NCBI GenBank assembly: GCA_036960375.1
Contig: JBALVY010000007.1
Span: forward strand, 1 to 64,000
Reading direction: 5' to 3'
DNA from: CAWVSB01 sp036960375
GTDB lineage: Bacteria; Pseudomonadota; Gammaproteobacteria; Pseudomonadales; CAWVSB01
Length of the DNA: 64,000 nucleotides
Position numbers and translations under genes: made by a program. Below are positions 45,121 through 54,741 of the stretch, piece after piece; position 1 is the stretch's first letter; every line of letters starts with the position of its first letter. The notes beneath the pieces were generated by a model. It was not told the DNA's origin, did not search any database, and was given only the letters and a program-made list of their open reading frames with translations.

Positions 45121-46398
45121 ATGGGCAATCCTCTGACACTGGCAGCTATGGCAGCCAATGTCCAAACGCTGAGCATCGTTCGCTTAATTGTTATCGCAGC
45201 CATTGTGATCGCAATGTTTCTAGCCAACGCCGCCCATATTGCCATCGCCAATATTCCACTCGCCTATACACTGCTCGGATGGCTTTCGATCACCTTGGTT
45301 AATCGGTGGCGATTACAACAAACCTGGCCGGTCACCGAGCAAGAGTTTTTATTGCACATAATGATAGATGTATTGGCCATCAGCCTGCTGCTCTATTTCA
45401 GCGGAGGCGCAACCAATCCCTTTGTTTCCTATTTTCTGGTGCCTCTGACTATTGCCTCCGCCACATTGCCATGGCGCTACACCTGGTTGGTGGCGGTTAC
45501 CTGCCTGACTGGCTATTCACTATTACTATTCTATTATGTTCCTCTGCCCTCCTACTCCCCATCTCACCACGATGCGGGCCCAAACAGCCATATACTTGGC
45601 ATGTGGGCGAATTTCTTTCTCAGTAGCCTGCTAATCACTTATTTTGTGGTGAAAATGGCCAACAGCCTGCGAAGACAGGAACATCAGTTGTCCGTATTGC
45701 GGGAAGAGGACCTGCGTAGTCAGCAAATTATGGCCGTGGCCACACTCGCAGCCGGTACGGCACATGAATTAGGCACACCGCTAAACACCATGGACGTACT
45801 GATTGATGAACTAAAAAACGATGCTGACCCTCTCGATCCGATGTATCAGGATTTGGACATTCTGGATCAACAACTGCGCAGCTGCCGCTCGATTCTCAAC
45901 CGACTGGTAAACACCGCCGAAATTAACCCCTCGATTCAGGCCCGTCCTATCGCTGTCAGTTTGTTCATTGATAAGCTGACCGAACGCTGGCAAGTGCTGC
46001 GACCTCAAGTGAGTTTTAACCTACGGATAAGTGACGACCAATCGGAACCGAATCTACCGGCAGATCCGGCACTTGAGCAAGCACTGATTAACCTGCTCAA
46101 TAATGCTGCGGATGCCTGCCCGGACAACATCGACATCACATTATCCTGGAGTTCTACTCGTTGCACTCTGCTTATACGCGATCACGGCCCGGGCATTTCT
46201 ATGGAACTTGCAGAAAAGCTGGGCAAGCCCTTCATTACAACCAAAGGAAAAGGCATGGGGCTGGGTTTGTTTCTCAGTCATGCCATACTTAACCGACACA
46301 AAGGCACAGTGAGGCTTTACCCTGCCGATGGCGGTGGCACAATCACCGAGGTAATGATTCCACTGCCGGAAAATGAGAGAATCAATGACACACCCTAA
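45121..46398 (+). CDS. regB: RegB/PrrB/RoxS-type redox sensor kinase
   Basis: A 425-residue histidine kinase with six membrane helices (about 17-180). It carries the GGATNPF motif of the quinone-sensing site in RegB. The H box is AGTAHELGTPLNT, followed by N, G1 (DHGPGIS) and G2 (GKGMGLGLFLS) boxes. The cytosolic redox Cys found before the H box in Rhodobacter RegB is absent, as expected for gammaproteobacterial relatives. It is expected to signal respiratory redox state to the response regulator encoded next, which it overlaps by 14 bases. Confidence 0.9.
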   Translation: MGNPLTLAAMAANVQTLSIVRLIVIAAIVIAMFLANAAHIAIANIPLAYTLLGWLSITLVNRWRLQQTWPVTEQEFLLHIMIDVLAISLLLYFSGGATNPFVSYFLVPLTIASATLPWRYTWLVAVTCLTGYSLLLFYYVPLPSYSPSHHDAGPNSHILGMWANFFLSSLLITYFVVKMANSLRRQEHQLSVLREEDLRSQQIMAVATLAAGTAHELGTPLNTMDVLIDELKNDADPLDPMYQDLDILDQQLRSCRSILNRLVNTAEINPSIQARPIAVSLFIDKLTERWQVLRPQVSFNLRISDDQSEPNLPADPALEQALINLLNNAADACPDNIDITLSWSSTRCTLLIRDHGPGISMELAEKLGKPFITTKGKGMGLGLFLSHAILNRHKGTVRLYPADGGGTITEVMIPLPENERINDTP

Positions 46399-46924
46399 CA
46401 AGCATTTTCTGCTGGTTGATGACGATATCACCTTCACCGAAGTGCTATCCAGAGCCCTTCGGCGTCGGGGCTTTCAGGTGACAACCGCGCACGATAGCGA
46501 ACAAGCGCTTGAAGCTGCAAAAAGCAATAATTTCAGTCACGCCATTCTTGACCTGAAGCTGGAGGGCCCTTCAGGTTTAAGTTTGATTAACCCGCTACTT
46601 GAGCTTCAACCACAACTGCAGATCCTGATGCTAACTGGATATTCAAGTATTGCTACAGCAGTAGAAGCGATAAAACTTGGCGCTCGCAACTATCTGTGCA
46701 AACCTGCCAAAACGGACGAAATTCTCGCGGCACTCGAGCAACAGGCTATTGATGGTTCTATAGAAGTACCGATCAGACCACCGTCAGTAGACCGGATCGA
46801 ATGGGAACATATACAGCGAGTATTACAGGAAAACGATGGCAACATTTCAGCCACAGCAAGAGCCCTAGGTATGCACCGCCGTACGCTGCAACGTAAACTA
46901 CAGAAAAAGCCAGTGAGACAGTAG
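46385..46924 (+). CDS. regA: RegA/PrrA/RoxR-type response regulator
   Basis: A 179-residue regulator. The receiver domain (about 1-120) has DDD, the phosphorylated Asp in AILDLKLEG, and TGY and KPAK. The C-terminal Fis-type HTH is ISATARALGMHRRTLQRKLQKK, typical of RegA. The ATG at 46385 has GAGAG upstream; another ATG 12 bases earlier is possible. It overlaps the sensor gene, so the two form one operon. Confidence 0.93.
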   Translation: MTHPNKHFLLVDDDITFTEVLSRALRRRGFQVTTAHDSEQALEAAKSNNFSHAILDLKLEGPSGLSLINPLLELQPQLQILMLTGYSSIATAVEAIKLGARNYLCKPAKTDEILAALEQQAIDGSIEVPIRPPSVDRIEWEHIQRVLQENDGNISATARALGMHRRTLQRKLQKKPVRQ

Positions 46925-46942
46925 CTCAGGCCAGATATCCGC

Positions 46943-47311
46943 CTATAAGACAGACCACACGATAAACCAACCCAGCGCGACACCGACCGAGACTGAAATA
47001 CGGATCGATAATCGGGAACGACCCAGCCACCACTGCATAATTTTATGAATATTGGCTACAGGAAAGACTGCCAATAGTGCGGCCGCTATAACAAAAACCA
47101 CACCCAGCCACCAAATGACCTCGGGGAATTCGGTAACATCGGCACCAGCGATGAGAATACAGCCAAACAAAAATCGCACTGCGGCAACGTAAAGTAAATG
47201 GCGCTTATCATCCACCCACTTGATCATGTCATCAGCAATAGCCGGGAACATCAAAAAGGTGGCACTAACCCCAACAATAAAAATACCGACAAGTAATATC
47301 ACAAACTTCAT
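46943..47311 (-). CDS. Four-helix membrane protein, hypothetical
   Basis: A 122-residue integral membrane protein with four predicted helices (about 2-24, 40-58, 65-84 and 103-121). Family not recognised. Convergent with the RegA-type gene. No functional motif is seen. Confidence 0.65.
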   Translation of the reverse strand: MKFVILLVGIFIVGVSATFLMFPAIADDMIKWVDDKRHLLYVAAVRFLFGCILIAGADVTEFPEVIWWLGVVFVIAAALLAVFPVANIHKIMQWWLGRSRLSIRISVSVGVALGWFIVWSVL

Positions 47312-47414
47312 TAACAGAACTTCCTTACATTCTCTTTATCCACTATAAATCCACAAGACTGCGGAAATACTGACATTGTAGAAGGTACAAATAACCTGGC
47401 TCAATGGCAATAGT

Positions 47415-47774
47415 TTATCTGCCCTCAGGGCTCAATAAACCTCGAGGGCCACTAAACAAAACAATAACACCACACATCACAGCCACCCCAACAGCGTTAG
47501 CGGCCATATCCAGCAGTGAAAATTCTCGTCCGGTGACAGGTTGAACACACTCGATGACGATACCGTAAGTGATGGCCGAAAAAGCTATCCAGATCAGGCC
47601 GTAGCGGCCTCGAAATACCCCGAAAGCCAAGCTCATCAGTACAAAATAGGCAGCGCCATGAGCGAGTTTATCAGAACCGCCCACATCAACCCCACCTGGC
47701 GGTATCAAGCAAAGCAGGGTCAGTCCAGCCAGATAAAGCCAAAATAGCAGTTTTAAGACCATTAAATACCCCAC
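47415..47774 (-). CDS. VanZ-family membrane protein
   Basis: A 119-residue protein with four membrane helices and the VanZ pattern GSDKLAHGAAYFVL, then QPVTGREFSLLDMAANAVG. VanZ-like proteins are small membrane proteins of unclear role, some linked to glycopeptide tolerance. It is alone, with no resistance genes beside it. Confidence 0.8.
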   Translation of the reverse strand: MGYLMVLKLLFWLYLAGLTLLCLIPPGGVDVGGSDKLAHGAAYFVLMSLAFGVFRGRYGLIWIAFSAITYGIVIECVQPVTGREFSLLDMAANAVGVAVMCGVIVLFSGPRGLLSPEGR

Positions 47775-47879
47775 TCCAGCCCAATAATGTATGTGAAAAA
47801 GATCTTAACAGGCTTTTAATAAACCTGACTTACCGTTAATATAACGATCTTGCAAAAGTATAACAGGTGGTAACTACTA

Positions 47880-48290
47880 GTGAGCCGATTCCGTAAAACA
47901 CAAGACGAAGACGCTGAGATTGACTTGACGCCCATGCTGGACGTTGTGTTCATCATGTTGATCTTCTTTATTGTAACGGCATCCTTTGTTAAGGAAGCGG
48001 GCATAGAGATCAGTCGCCCTGATGCGACAGAAGACCAACCGCCGCCTGATGATGCCAAACAAAATATCGTTTTCCAGGTGACTGCCAGTAATGAAATTTG
48101 GATTCAGGGCCGTCGCATAGACGAGCGCGCCGTTCGAGCAAACATTGAACGTCTGTATGCAGAGAACCCTGAAGCCGCGGTTATCATTCAGGCCAATAAC
48201 AAGGCACAGGCAGGCACTTATACAGCCATTGCCGATTCTGCCAGATCTGCCAAGATCTATAGTATCTCTCTGGTTACCGGCGACTACTAA
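47880..48290 (+). CDS. exbD: ExbD/TolR-type biopolymer transport protein
   Basis: A 136-residue protein with a single N-terminal membrane helix containing the proton-path Asp (IDLTPMLDVVFIMLIFFIVTASF) and a periplasmic domain. The GTG at 47880 has AGGTGG upstream. ExbD works with ExbB and TonB to energise outer-membrane receptors. No exbB or tonB is near, but a TonB-dependent receptor follows after a terminator. Confidence 0.9.
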   Translation: MSRFRKTQDEDAEIDLTPMLDVVFIMLIFFIVTASFVKEAGIEISRPDATEDQPPPDDAKQNIVFQVTASNEIWIQGRRIDERAVRANIERLYAENPEAAVIIQANNKAQAGTYTAIADSARSAKIYSISLVTGDY

Positions 48291-48314
48291 AAACCGACAG
48301 AATTCAGCTATATT

Positions 48315-48342
48315 AAAAAGCCGGGCTCAGCTCGGTTTTTTT
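48315..48342 (+). terminator. Rho-independent terminator after exbD
   Basis: AAAAAGCCG-gGCTcAGCt-CGGTTTTTTT forms a stem with a T run of seven. Confidence 0.85.
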
Positions 48343-48438
48343 ATGTCCGCGCCAAACCCCTGCGACACCATGCCACATACACCCGGCAGATTTTCTCTAT
48401 AAGATGACGCGCAAGAATCGCTCGTCTCTGGGGAAAAC

Positions 48439-50493
48439 ATGAATACGTTACTGGCAGCAACAATAGCCGCTGTCCTTGCACCCACTTTAGCCATTGCTGA
48501 TCGTCTGCCGGTAATCGAGGTTACTGCCACTGCGCAGAAATCTACTCGCGAAGATATCGCCCTTAAGTTGGCCACACCCGACACCGCGCTGGCCCTTAAA
48601 AGCATTGCTGGTGCTGACGTAAACCAAAACGGCCCCCTTACAGGTATTCAACAATATCGTGGACTCTACGGCCCTCGTGTTGCAGTCAGCATTAATGGCA
48701 TACAACCCGGCACCGGAGGGCCAAACTGGATGGATCCTCCGCTGAGCTATGCCCCCGCCGCCTTACTAGACTCACTCACTGTATACCGAGGTATTGCTCC
48801 GGTGAGTGCTGCAGCCGAAACCATTGGCGGAGCCATCAAAGCAGAGCTATGGGAAGGCAGTTTTACCGACCAGCAGGCAATGAGCAGTTCCGGGAAATTA
48901 ATTGCCGGGGCGCAATCCGCCAACAAAGGACTACAAGCTGCAGTTCTAGCAGCTATCGCCAATCACAGCCACAAACTGAACGCCCAAATACTGCTTGAAG
49001 AAGGTGACGACAACCGTTTTAGCGACGGCAAGATAAGACCCACCGAGTATAAACGCCGCAGAGCCGACCTTGGCTACGGCTGGCAGAGTGAGAATCATGA
49101 GATAGGTCTTGCTTATAGCCGCAATGAAACCGGCGATACGGGTACACCAGCACTGCCTATGGACATAGAAAGTATCGACAGCGATGGCTATCGTGGAGAA
49201 TATCGATACAAAAACGACAACTGGGACTTAGACGGAAAAGTTCAAAAACACGATATCTCCCACGGCATGACGAATTACCATTTACGCGTGCCTCCGGCCA
49301 CCATGATGGGATGGCGTCGCAATGACGCCAGCACTGATAGCCTGGGAATACACCTCGCCGTCGGCCGTGATGATGACAGCGGCAGATGGCAATTGGGGGT
49401 AGACAGTAGTCAGAATAGCCATGACGCTATCATCAGCAACCCAAATAACGCCCAGTTTAAAGTCGTCAATTTCAATAATGCCACGCGCGATCTGCTAAGC
49501 CTGTTCATCGAGCGAGAACAACAAGTGAGTGATAGTATCCAACTGGAAGCAGGCCTTCGCGTCAATCGAATCAGTGCTGATGCGGATGAAGTGTATTCCT
49601 CCATGGCCATGATGATGCCTCCCGTAAAGGCCTTACAAGACCGTTTTAACAATGCCCAACGAGATAATACAGACAATAATATTGATGTAATGGCGAGGTT
49701 AAACTGGCAGACATCTGAAGCGATGTATTGGACCGTATCTATTGCGCAAAAAACGCGCTCCGCAAGTTATCAGGAACGTTTCCTCTGGCTCCCCATGCAA
49801 GCCACAGCGGGTATGGCAGATGGTAACAATCACATAGGAAACCTAGATCTAAAGGCGGAAACTTCGCGCGAGCTAGATGCTGGTTTCGACTACCAGAGCC
49901 AATCATTGCTGATATCTCCCAGAATATTTTACAAACGTATTGACGACTATATCCAGGGTACGCCGGTCATGGATATGGCCGTACGCATGGTTAGCACCAA
50001 TATGGGCGGTGATGCCAGTCCACTGCAGTTTAATAATGTGGAGGCTGAAATATATGGTGCAGATCTTCAGTGGCAATGGAAGTTGCTGGAGCACTGGTCT
50101 GTTGGCGGAATAGCAACTTATGTTCGAGGTAAACGGCTGGACATACGCGATAATCTCTATCGTATCGCGCCACCCAATGCTCGCTTCCACCTCACATACC
50201 ATGCCAATAACTGGGAGATGACTTTTGCCACGACTCACTATGCAGAACAAACAGATGTATCTGTTACCAACGAGGAAAAACCCACCGATAGCTATAACAT
50301 TGCGGATCTTTCCAGCCAAATTAATATTACTGAAGACCTGACTGTAGTTGTTGGCGCAAACAATCTATTTGACAGTTTTTATCAAGATCACCTCGGTGGT
50401 TATAATCGAGCGGAGAACCCGGACATAGCCACCGGAGCGCGTCTGCCCGGCACAGGCCGTAATATTTACGCCAGACTAGAGTGGCAATGGTAG
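48439..50493 (+). CDS. TonB-dependent copper-type receptor (OprC/NosA-like)
   Basis: A 684-residue outer-membrane receptor. A signal peptide (1-20) is followed by a plug domain (about 40-165) and a 22-strand barrel ending in an aromatic residue (LEWQW). Segments such as DPPLSYAP, NYHLRVPPATMMGWRR, WLPMQATAGMADGNNH and DYIQGTPVMDMAVRMV match the OprC/NosA copper receptor group, whose methionines bind copper. Import or outer-membrane capture of copper is therefore likely. Neighbouring exbD may supply part of its energising complex. Confidence 0.85.
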   Translation: MNTLLAATIAAVLAPTLAIADRLPVIEVTATAQKSTREDIALKLATPDTALALKSIAGADVNQNGPLTGIQQYRGLYGPRVAVSINGIQPGTGGPNWMDPPLSYAPAALLDSLTVYRGIAPVSAAAETIGGAIKAELWEGSFTDQQAMSSSGKLIAGAQSANKGLQAAVLAAIANHSHKLNAQILLEEGDDNRFSDGKIRPTEYKRRRADLGYGWQSENHEIGLAYSRNETGDTGTPALPMDIESIDSDGYRGEYRYKNDNWDLDGKVQKHDISHGMTNYHLRVPPATMMGWRRNDASTDSLGIHLAVGRDDDSGRWQLGVDSSQNSHDAIISNPNNAQFKVVNFNNATRDLLSLFIEREQQVSDSIQLEAGLRVNRISADADEVYSSMAMMMPPVKALQDRFNNAQRDNTDNNIDVMARLNWQTSEAMYWTVSIAQKTRSASYQERFLWLPMQATAGMADGNNHIGNLDLKAETSRELDAGFDYQSQSLLISPRIFYKRIDDYIQGTPVMDMAVRMVSTNMGGDASPLQFNNVEAEIYGADLQWQWKLLEHWSVGGIATYVRGKRLDIRDNLYRIAPPNARFHLTYHANNWEMTFATTHYAEQTDVSVTNEEKPTDSYNIADLSSQINITEDLTVVVGANNLFDSFYQDHLGGYNRAENPDIATGARLPGTGRNIYARLEWQW

Positions 50494-50555
50494 TTTAAAG
50501 AAGCCGTGAGAGAATTGCATGAAACGCCAGTCTTCGCTACTATGCCGCTCTCTTA

Positions 50556-50632
50556 GTCCCCGTGGCACAACTGGATAGCGCGACGCCCTCCTAAGGCGTA
50601 GGTTGCAGGTTCGACCCCTGCCGGGGACACCA
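50556..50632 (+). tRNA. tRNA-Arg (CCT)
   Basis: A 77-base cloverleaf. The acceptor GTCCCCG pairs with CGGGGAC, the anticodon loop CTCCTAA (anticodon CCT) is closed by ACGCC/GGCGT, the T arm has GGTTCGACCCC, and CCA is encoded. Its 3' part and terminator recur at 52253. Confidence 0.95.
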
Positions 50633-50650
50633 ATAAAAAAGGCCACTATC
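50606..50650 (+). repeat. Direct repeat of tRNA-Arg(CCT) 3' end, copy 1
   Basis: Bases 50606-50650 (tRNA T arm, acceptor 3' strand, CCA and first terminator arm) are identical over 45 bases to 52253-52297. Weaker identity continues for about 25 bases past both. Confidence 0.95.
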
Positions 50651-50662
50651 GTAGTGGCCTTT
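50635..50662 (+). terminator. tRNA-Arg(CCT) terminator
   Basis: AAAAAAGGCCACTA-tcg-TAGTGGCCTTT is a perfect stem. A second copy with one loop change lies at 52282-52309. Confidence 0.85.
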
Positions 50663-50679
50663 CGCTTATCGGCACGAGC

Positions 50680-52179
50680 TTATGGCACGAAACTGCCAGG
50701 CTTCTGGCGCTGCGGAAACTCCTCGAAGGTAGCCTTGAACTTGGCCACATCGGCCATCGCAGGCGCTAGTAAGAACAAGTGTTCGCCCAGCCATTGGTCA
50801 TAGCCAGCGCCTTCATGATCCATTCGCTCAAATGGGTCCATCCTCAAATTGAAAATCTTCGGCATACGCAGGGTCGTGTACGGGTCCTGCCAGACGTCAA
50901 GTCCATGTGCCCGCTGCTCCCTGAACACAAATTTCCAGTCGCCATTACGGTAGCCGACGATATCACCGGTATCGGAGGTGTAAATAAACTCCTTACGTGG
51001 CCCATTGTCGGTTTCACCGGTAAAGTAGGGTAGAAAATTGTAGCCATCCAGATGTACTTTGTACTGTTTGCCACCTATACGTGCACCCATCATCAATCGG
51101 GCCTTGACATCGTCATCACCGGTTGCAGCCAATAAAGTGGGCATCCAATCCATCATAGCGATGATTTCATTGGACACTTGACCGGCCTTGATCTTGTCGG
51201 GCCAGCGCACCATCATCGGCACCCGGTAGCCGCCCTCCCAGTTGGAGTTTTTCTCGCCGCGATATGGTGTGTAGCCGCCATCAGGCCACAGTGCCAGCTC
51301 TGCGCCGTTATCAGTGGAGTACATGACAATCGTATTGTCAGCGATGCCAAGCTCATCCAGCTTGGCAAGCAACTGGCCTACATGACCGTCATGTTCCACC
51401 ATACCGTCTGCGTACAGCCCCTGGCCAGTCACACCCTGGGACTCCGGCTTAAGCCGCGTCCAGACGTGCATACGGGTAGAGTTGAACCAGACAAAGAAGG
51501 GTTTTTTATTTTGATGCGCCTTGTCGATGAATTTCAGGCCCGCCGCTAAAAACTCTTCATCGGCAGTTTCCATACGCTTTTTGGTCAGCGGACCGGTGTC
51601 CTCCATCCTGCCATCAGCATAGCTGTGAATGACACCGCGGGGGCCCCACTGTTTTTTAAACTCCGGATCCTTAGGGTAGTCCGGGTGCTCTGGCTCTTCT
51701 TCTGCGTTCAGGTGGTAGAGGTTACCGAAGAACTCATCAAAGCCGTGGTTGGTTGGCATGTGCTCATCCAGATCGCCCAAATGATTCTTACCGAACTGAC
51801 CAGTAACATAACCGCGCGATTTCAGTAATGTCGCGATGGTAGGATCTTCTGGCTGTAGTCCTTCCTTTGCTCCGGGCAAACCCACTTTGGTGAGACCGGT
51901 GCGCATAGGGTGCTGGCCGGTAATAAAGCCGGCTCTACCCGCAGTACAGCTTTGGTCACCGTAGGAGTCTGTAAAAATAATGCCCTCACTCGCAATACGA
52001 TCGATATTGGGCGTTTGGTAACCCATACGACCCATGTTATAGGCGCTGATGTTATAGGGTCCGATATCATCGCCCCAAATGATCAGGATATTGGGCTTAT
52101 CAGATTGGGCCGCTGACAAGCCAGACACCAACAGGGTTAATAACGCCAATGGCGCAAGAATAATTTTTAGCACTCTCAC
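50680..52179 (-). CDS. Arylsulfatase-family enzyme
   Basis: A 499-residue secreted sulfatase. A signal peptide (about 1-24) leads to the metal motif WGDDIG, the formylglycine site SCTAGRAGF (C-x-A-G-R type) and FGKNHLGD. The Cys needs oxidation by a maturation enzyme not encoded nearby. It would release sulfate from sulfated esters such as algal polysaccharides or aryl sulfates; the substrate is unknown. The GTG start at 52179 is supported by AGGGAG five bases before it. The gene is the only one in the tRNA-bounded islet, a sign of horizontal gain. Confidence 0.9.
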   Translation of the reverse strand: MRVLKIILAPLALLTLLVSGLSAAQSDKPNILIIWGDDIGPYNISAYNMGRMGYQTPNIDRIASEGIIFTDSYGDQSCTAGRAGFITGQHPMRTGLTKVGLPGAKEGLQPEDPTIATLLKSRGYVTGQFGKNHLGDLDEHMPTNHGFDEFFGNLYHLNAEEEPEHPDYPKDPEFKKQWGPRGVIHSYADGRMEDTGPLTKKRMETADEEFLAAGLKFIDKAHQNKKPFFVWFNSTRMHVWTRLKPESQGVTGQGLYADGMVEHDGHVGQLLAKLDELGIADNTIVMYSTDNGAELALWPDGGYTPYRGEKNSNWEGGYRVPMMVRWPDKIKAGQVSNEIIAMMDWMPTLLAATGDDDVKARLMMGARIGGKQYKVHLDGYNFLPYFTGETDNGPRKEFIYTSDTGDIVGYRNGDWKFVFREQRAHGLDVWQDPYTTLRMPKIFNLRMDPFERMDHEGAGYDQWLGEHLFLLAPAMADVAKFKATFEEFPQRQKPGSFVP

Positions 52180-52252
52180 AAGAACTCCCTAAATGAATTT
52201 GAGTTAATCAGAAGTATAGTAGCCACATAAAATCCTGCACCACTATTGGCAC

Positions 52253-52297
52253 CAGGTTCGACCCCTGCCGGGGACACCAATAAAAAAGGCCACTATC
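52253..52297 (+). repeat. Direct repeat of tRNA-Arg(CCT) 3' end, copy 2
   Basis: Identical to 50606-50650. It is not part of a complete tRNA, because the bases upstream do not fold into the remaining arms. It marks the distal boundary of the sulfatase islet. Confidence 0.95.
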
Positions 52298-52326
52298 ATA
52301 GTGGCCTTTAGTTTATCAGTACGGAC

Positions 52327-53463
52327 TTAACGGCCCAATAATTCTCTGGCAATAACGACCTTCATAATTTCTGAGGTGCCTGCATAAATCGTCTGTATCC
52401 TCGCGTCGACATAAAAACGAGAAATAGGATATTCCGCGGTATAGCCATAACCACCGAATAGCTGCAGACATTCATTCACGGCACGCAACTGCATTTCAGT
52501 TGTTGCGTACTTCAGTACCGCAGCATCTTCAACTGTCATTTCCTTACGAGCGAATTTCGCCATATTCTTTTCAAGTAAAGCGCGACTGAGATCCAGATCC
52601 ACTTTCACTTCCGCCAGCTTAAAACGCGTATTCTGGAAGTCTGAGACAGCACCACCAAAAGCTTTGCGCTCTTTGACATAGTCAACTGTTAAATCCAGCG
52701 CGCCATGGGCCGAGGCAACCGCCTGGGTGGCACAACCCAAACGCTCACGGGGCAACTCTTCCATCATGTACGCAAAACCCTTGCCAGCCTCACCCAATAA
52801 GGCATCGGCGGGCAGGCGCAAATCGTCGAAAAACAGCTCTGCCGTATCGCTGGCATGCTGACCAATCTTCTCGATCTTTTTACCTCTGGCGAAACCTGGT
52901 AATGATGTATCCACCAGAAACAATGAAATACCTTTGGACCCAGCCTTGGGGTCTGTCTTGGCCGCAACGACTACCATGTCGGCGTGAATACCGTTTGTAA
53001 TAAAGGTTTTCGAGCCATTCATGACCCACTCATCACCGTCTTTTACGGCAGAGCTGCGCAGTGCGGCTAGATCGCTACCCGCTCCTGGCTCTGTCATGGC
53101 AATAGCAGTGACACACTCGCCAGTTACCATTTTTGGCAACCAGTAATCTTTCTGCTCCTGCGTGCCAATATTGAAAATGTAAGGGGCCACAATATTTGAA
53201 TGAATATTAAGACCGGAACCCAGTCCACCAAAGCCCATGCGGCTGCATTCATATAACGCCATCTGGACTATTTCAAAACTCGCCCCGGCAGCGCCATATT
53301 CCTCTGGAAGATCAATGCATAAAAGGCCGGCTTCTCCTAAAGTATTCCATAACTGACGGGGCATTATATGGTCAGCTTCCCACTGCTCATAAAAGGGAGC
53401 GACTTCTTGCTCAAACGCTCGAACGACCATATCCCGAAACAGATCCAGCTCTTCGTTTTCCAT
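52327..53463 (-). CDS. Acyl-CoA dehydrogenase
   Basis: A 378-residue FAD enzyme. Motifs are AMTEPGAGSDLAALRS, GSKTFITNG and a C-terminal QIYAGTSEIMK. It introduces the alpha-beta double bond in acyl-CoA breakdown. The ATG at 53463 is chosen because GGAG lies six bases before it. The family start begins near ENEELDLFRD, so the upstream extension is not coding. Confidence 0.92.
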   Translation of the reverse strand: MENEELDLFRDMVVRAFEQEVAPFYEQWEADHIMPRQLWNTLGEAGLLCIDLPEEYGAAGASFEIVQMALYECSRMGFGGLGSGLNIHSNIVAPYIFNIGTQEQKDYWLPKMVTGECVTAIAMTEPGAGSDLAALRSSAVKDGDEWVMNGSKTFITNGIHADMVVVAAKTDPKAGSKGISLFLVDTSLPGFARGKKIEKIGQHASDTAELFFDDLRLPADALLGEAGKGFAYMMEELPRERLGCATQAVASAHGALDLTVDYVKERKAFGGAVSDFQNTRFKLAEVKVDLDLSRALLEKNMAKFARKEMTVEDAAVLKYATTEMQLRAVNECLQLFGGYGYTAEYPISRFYVDARIQTIYAGTSEIMKVVIARELLGR

Positions 53464-53625
53464 CAGGTTCTCCACTTTGCTAATAATAAGGCGCGATATT
53501 TTCTCTATTTCGGGTGGTAAGCACAATGATAGTGTCGGTCATAAATTGATAGAAAAGGCCAAGACCTTGTCAGCAGGGCTAAATAGAGCTATATTTTTAA
53601 ATCTAAATTAGCCTTAACGGTCACT

Positions 53626-54654
53626 ATGGCGACAAATAATCACACTATTAGCATTCATTTCGTACACACGGTACTTGATTGTGCGCAGTATCTCGGCCTG
53701 CCTGTAGATGAATTACTCAAACAAGCCAAAATACCGTCTGAACTATTGAAACAATCCCGAGCCCGCGTTCAGCCCGTCCAATTTGGTAAATTAGTCCACG
53801 CTGTCGGCCAGCAAGGCAACGACGAATATATGGGCTGTGCGCGAGAACCCGGTAAATTCGGTATCTTTAACTTGATGGCCAAGCTGGCGGTGCAACAAGC
53901 CACTCTGCATCAGGCACTATTGAGCTGCCAGCAATTTTATCGTCTCACTGGTGACGCAATAAGGCTGGAAATCGATATAGTCGACCAACAGGCTAAATTA
54001 ACTCTCCGACTGATTGAGCCATGCAGACAAGAACACCATTTAATCACTGAACTAACCATGCTGATATGGCATCGATTCAGTAGCTGGTTGATAGATGAGG
54101 CCATTGTGCTATCAAATATTCAGTTTACATTCCCCCAACCTGCCTACGCTGAAGAATATGAATTAATGTATCCAGGGCCAGTCCTTTTTAATATGCCATC
54201 CAATACACTGATATTTGATCAGCAGTGTTTGAATCGACCAGTAAACCAAAATACCCATAGCCTAAGAAAATACCTGCAGCAAGTGCCCTACCAATGGTTT
54301 GTTCGCCAACGCTTTAACCAACCAACCACAACACTGGTAATAGAGCAGCTGGAAGCTATCAATGTTGAGCGACTGCCCGACATAGGCAGACTGGCAAGTA
54401 TGCTGCATATGTCCGAGCGCACGCTACGCCGAAAACTGCAGCAGGAAAACACCCTCTTCAGCAAGTTGCGTGATCGCATAAAACGCGACGCGGCCATTGG
54501 TTTATTAACCCAACATCGTCACAGTGTTGAGCAGGTCGCTGCAGCAGTGGGGTTTAGTGAATCGGCCTCTTTCATTCGGGCATTTAAAAGCTGGACCGGT
54601 GTCACTCCCGCAATCTACCGCCATGGTAATACCAAAACCACCTTGAATAGTTGA
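53626..54654 (+). CDS. AraC-family transcriptional regulator
   Basis: A 342-residue regulator. The N-terminal domain (about 20-215) resembles the ligand-binding part found in OruR/ArgR-type and fatty-acid-linked AraC proteins. The C-terminal double HTH (about 235-335) contains RLASMLHMSERTLRRKLQ and VAAAVGFSESASFIRAFKSWTGVTPA. It is divergent from the acyl-CoA dehydrogenase gene and 87 bases before an alpha/beta hydrolase gene, either of which may be its target. Confidence 0.88.
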   Translation: MATNNHTISIHFVHTVLDCAQYLGLPVDELLKQAKIPSELLKQSRARVQPVQFGKLVHAVGQQGNDEYMGCAREPGKFGIFNLMAKLAVQQATLHQALLSCQQFYRLTGDAIRLEIDIVDQQAKLTLRLIEPCRQEHHLITELTMLIWHRFSSWLIDEAIVLSNIQFTFPQPAYAEEYELMYPGPVLFNMPSNTLIFDQQCLNRPVNQNTHSLRKYLQQVPYQWFVRQRFNQPTTTLVIEQLEAINVERLPDIGRLASMLHMSERTLRRKLQQENTLFSKLRDRIKRDAAIGLLTQHRHSVEQVAAAVGFSESASFIRAFKSWTGVTPAIYRHGNTKTTLNS

Positions 54655-54741
54655 GATGAAGAGAAATTCAGCACTATAAACCGGTCAACATGTAATAATA
54701 GCCAATCAAAAGCTCACTATCACTTATCCGGATTACCTTAC

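Larger units (their letters stand above)
50651..52297. mobile_element. One-gene sulfatase islet at tRNA-Arg(CCT)
   Basis: A segment of about 1.65 kb lies between two 45-base copies of the tRNA 3' end and its terminator. It holds only a sulfatase gene, with no integrase or transposase. The duplication pattern is that left by site-specific insertion at a tRNA 3' end. Beyond the second copy the acyl-CoA dehydrogenase gene ends as expected for the ancestral neighbour. Insertion in trans, loss of the integrase, or homologous exchange would explain it. Confidence 0.75.
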
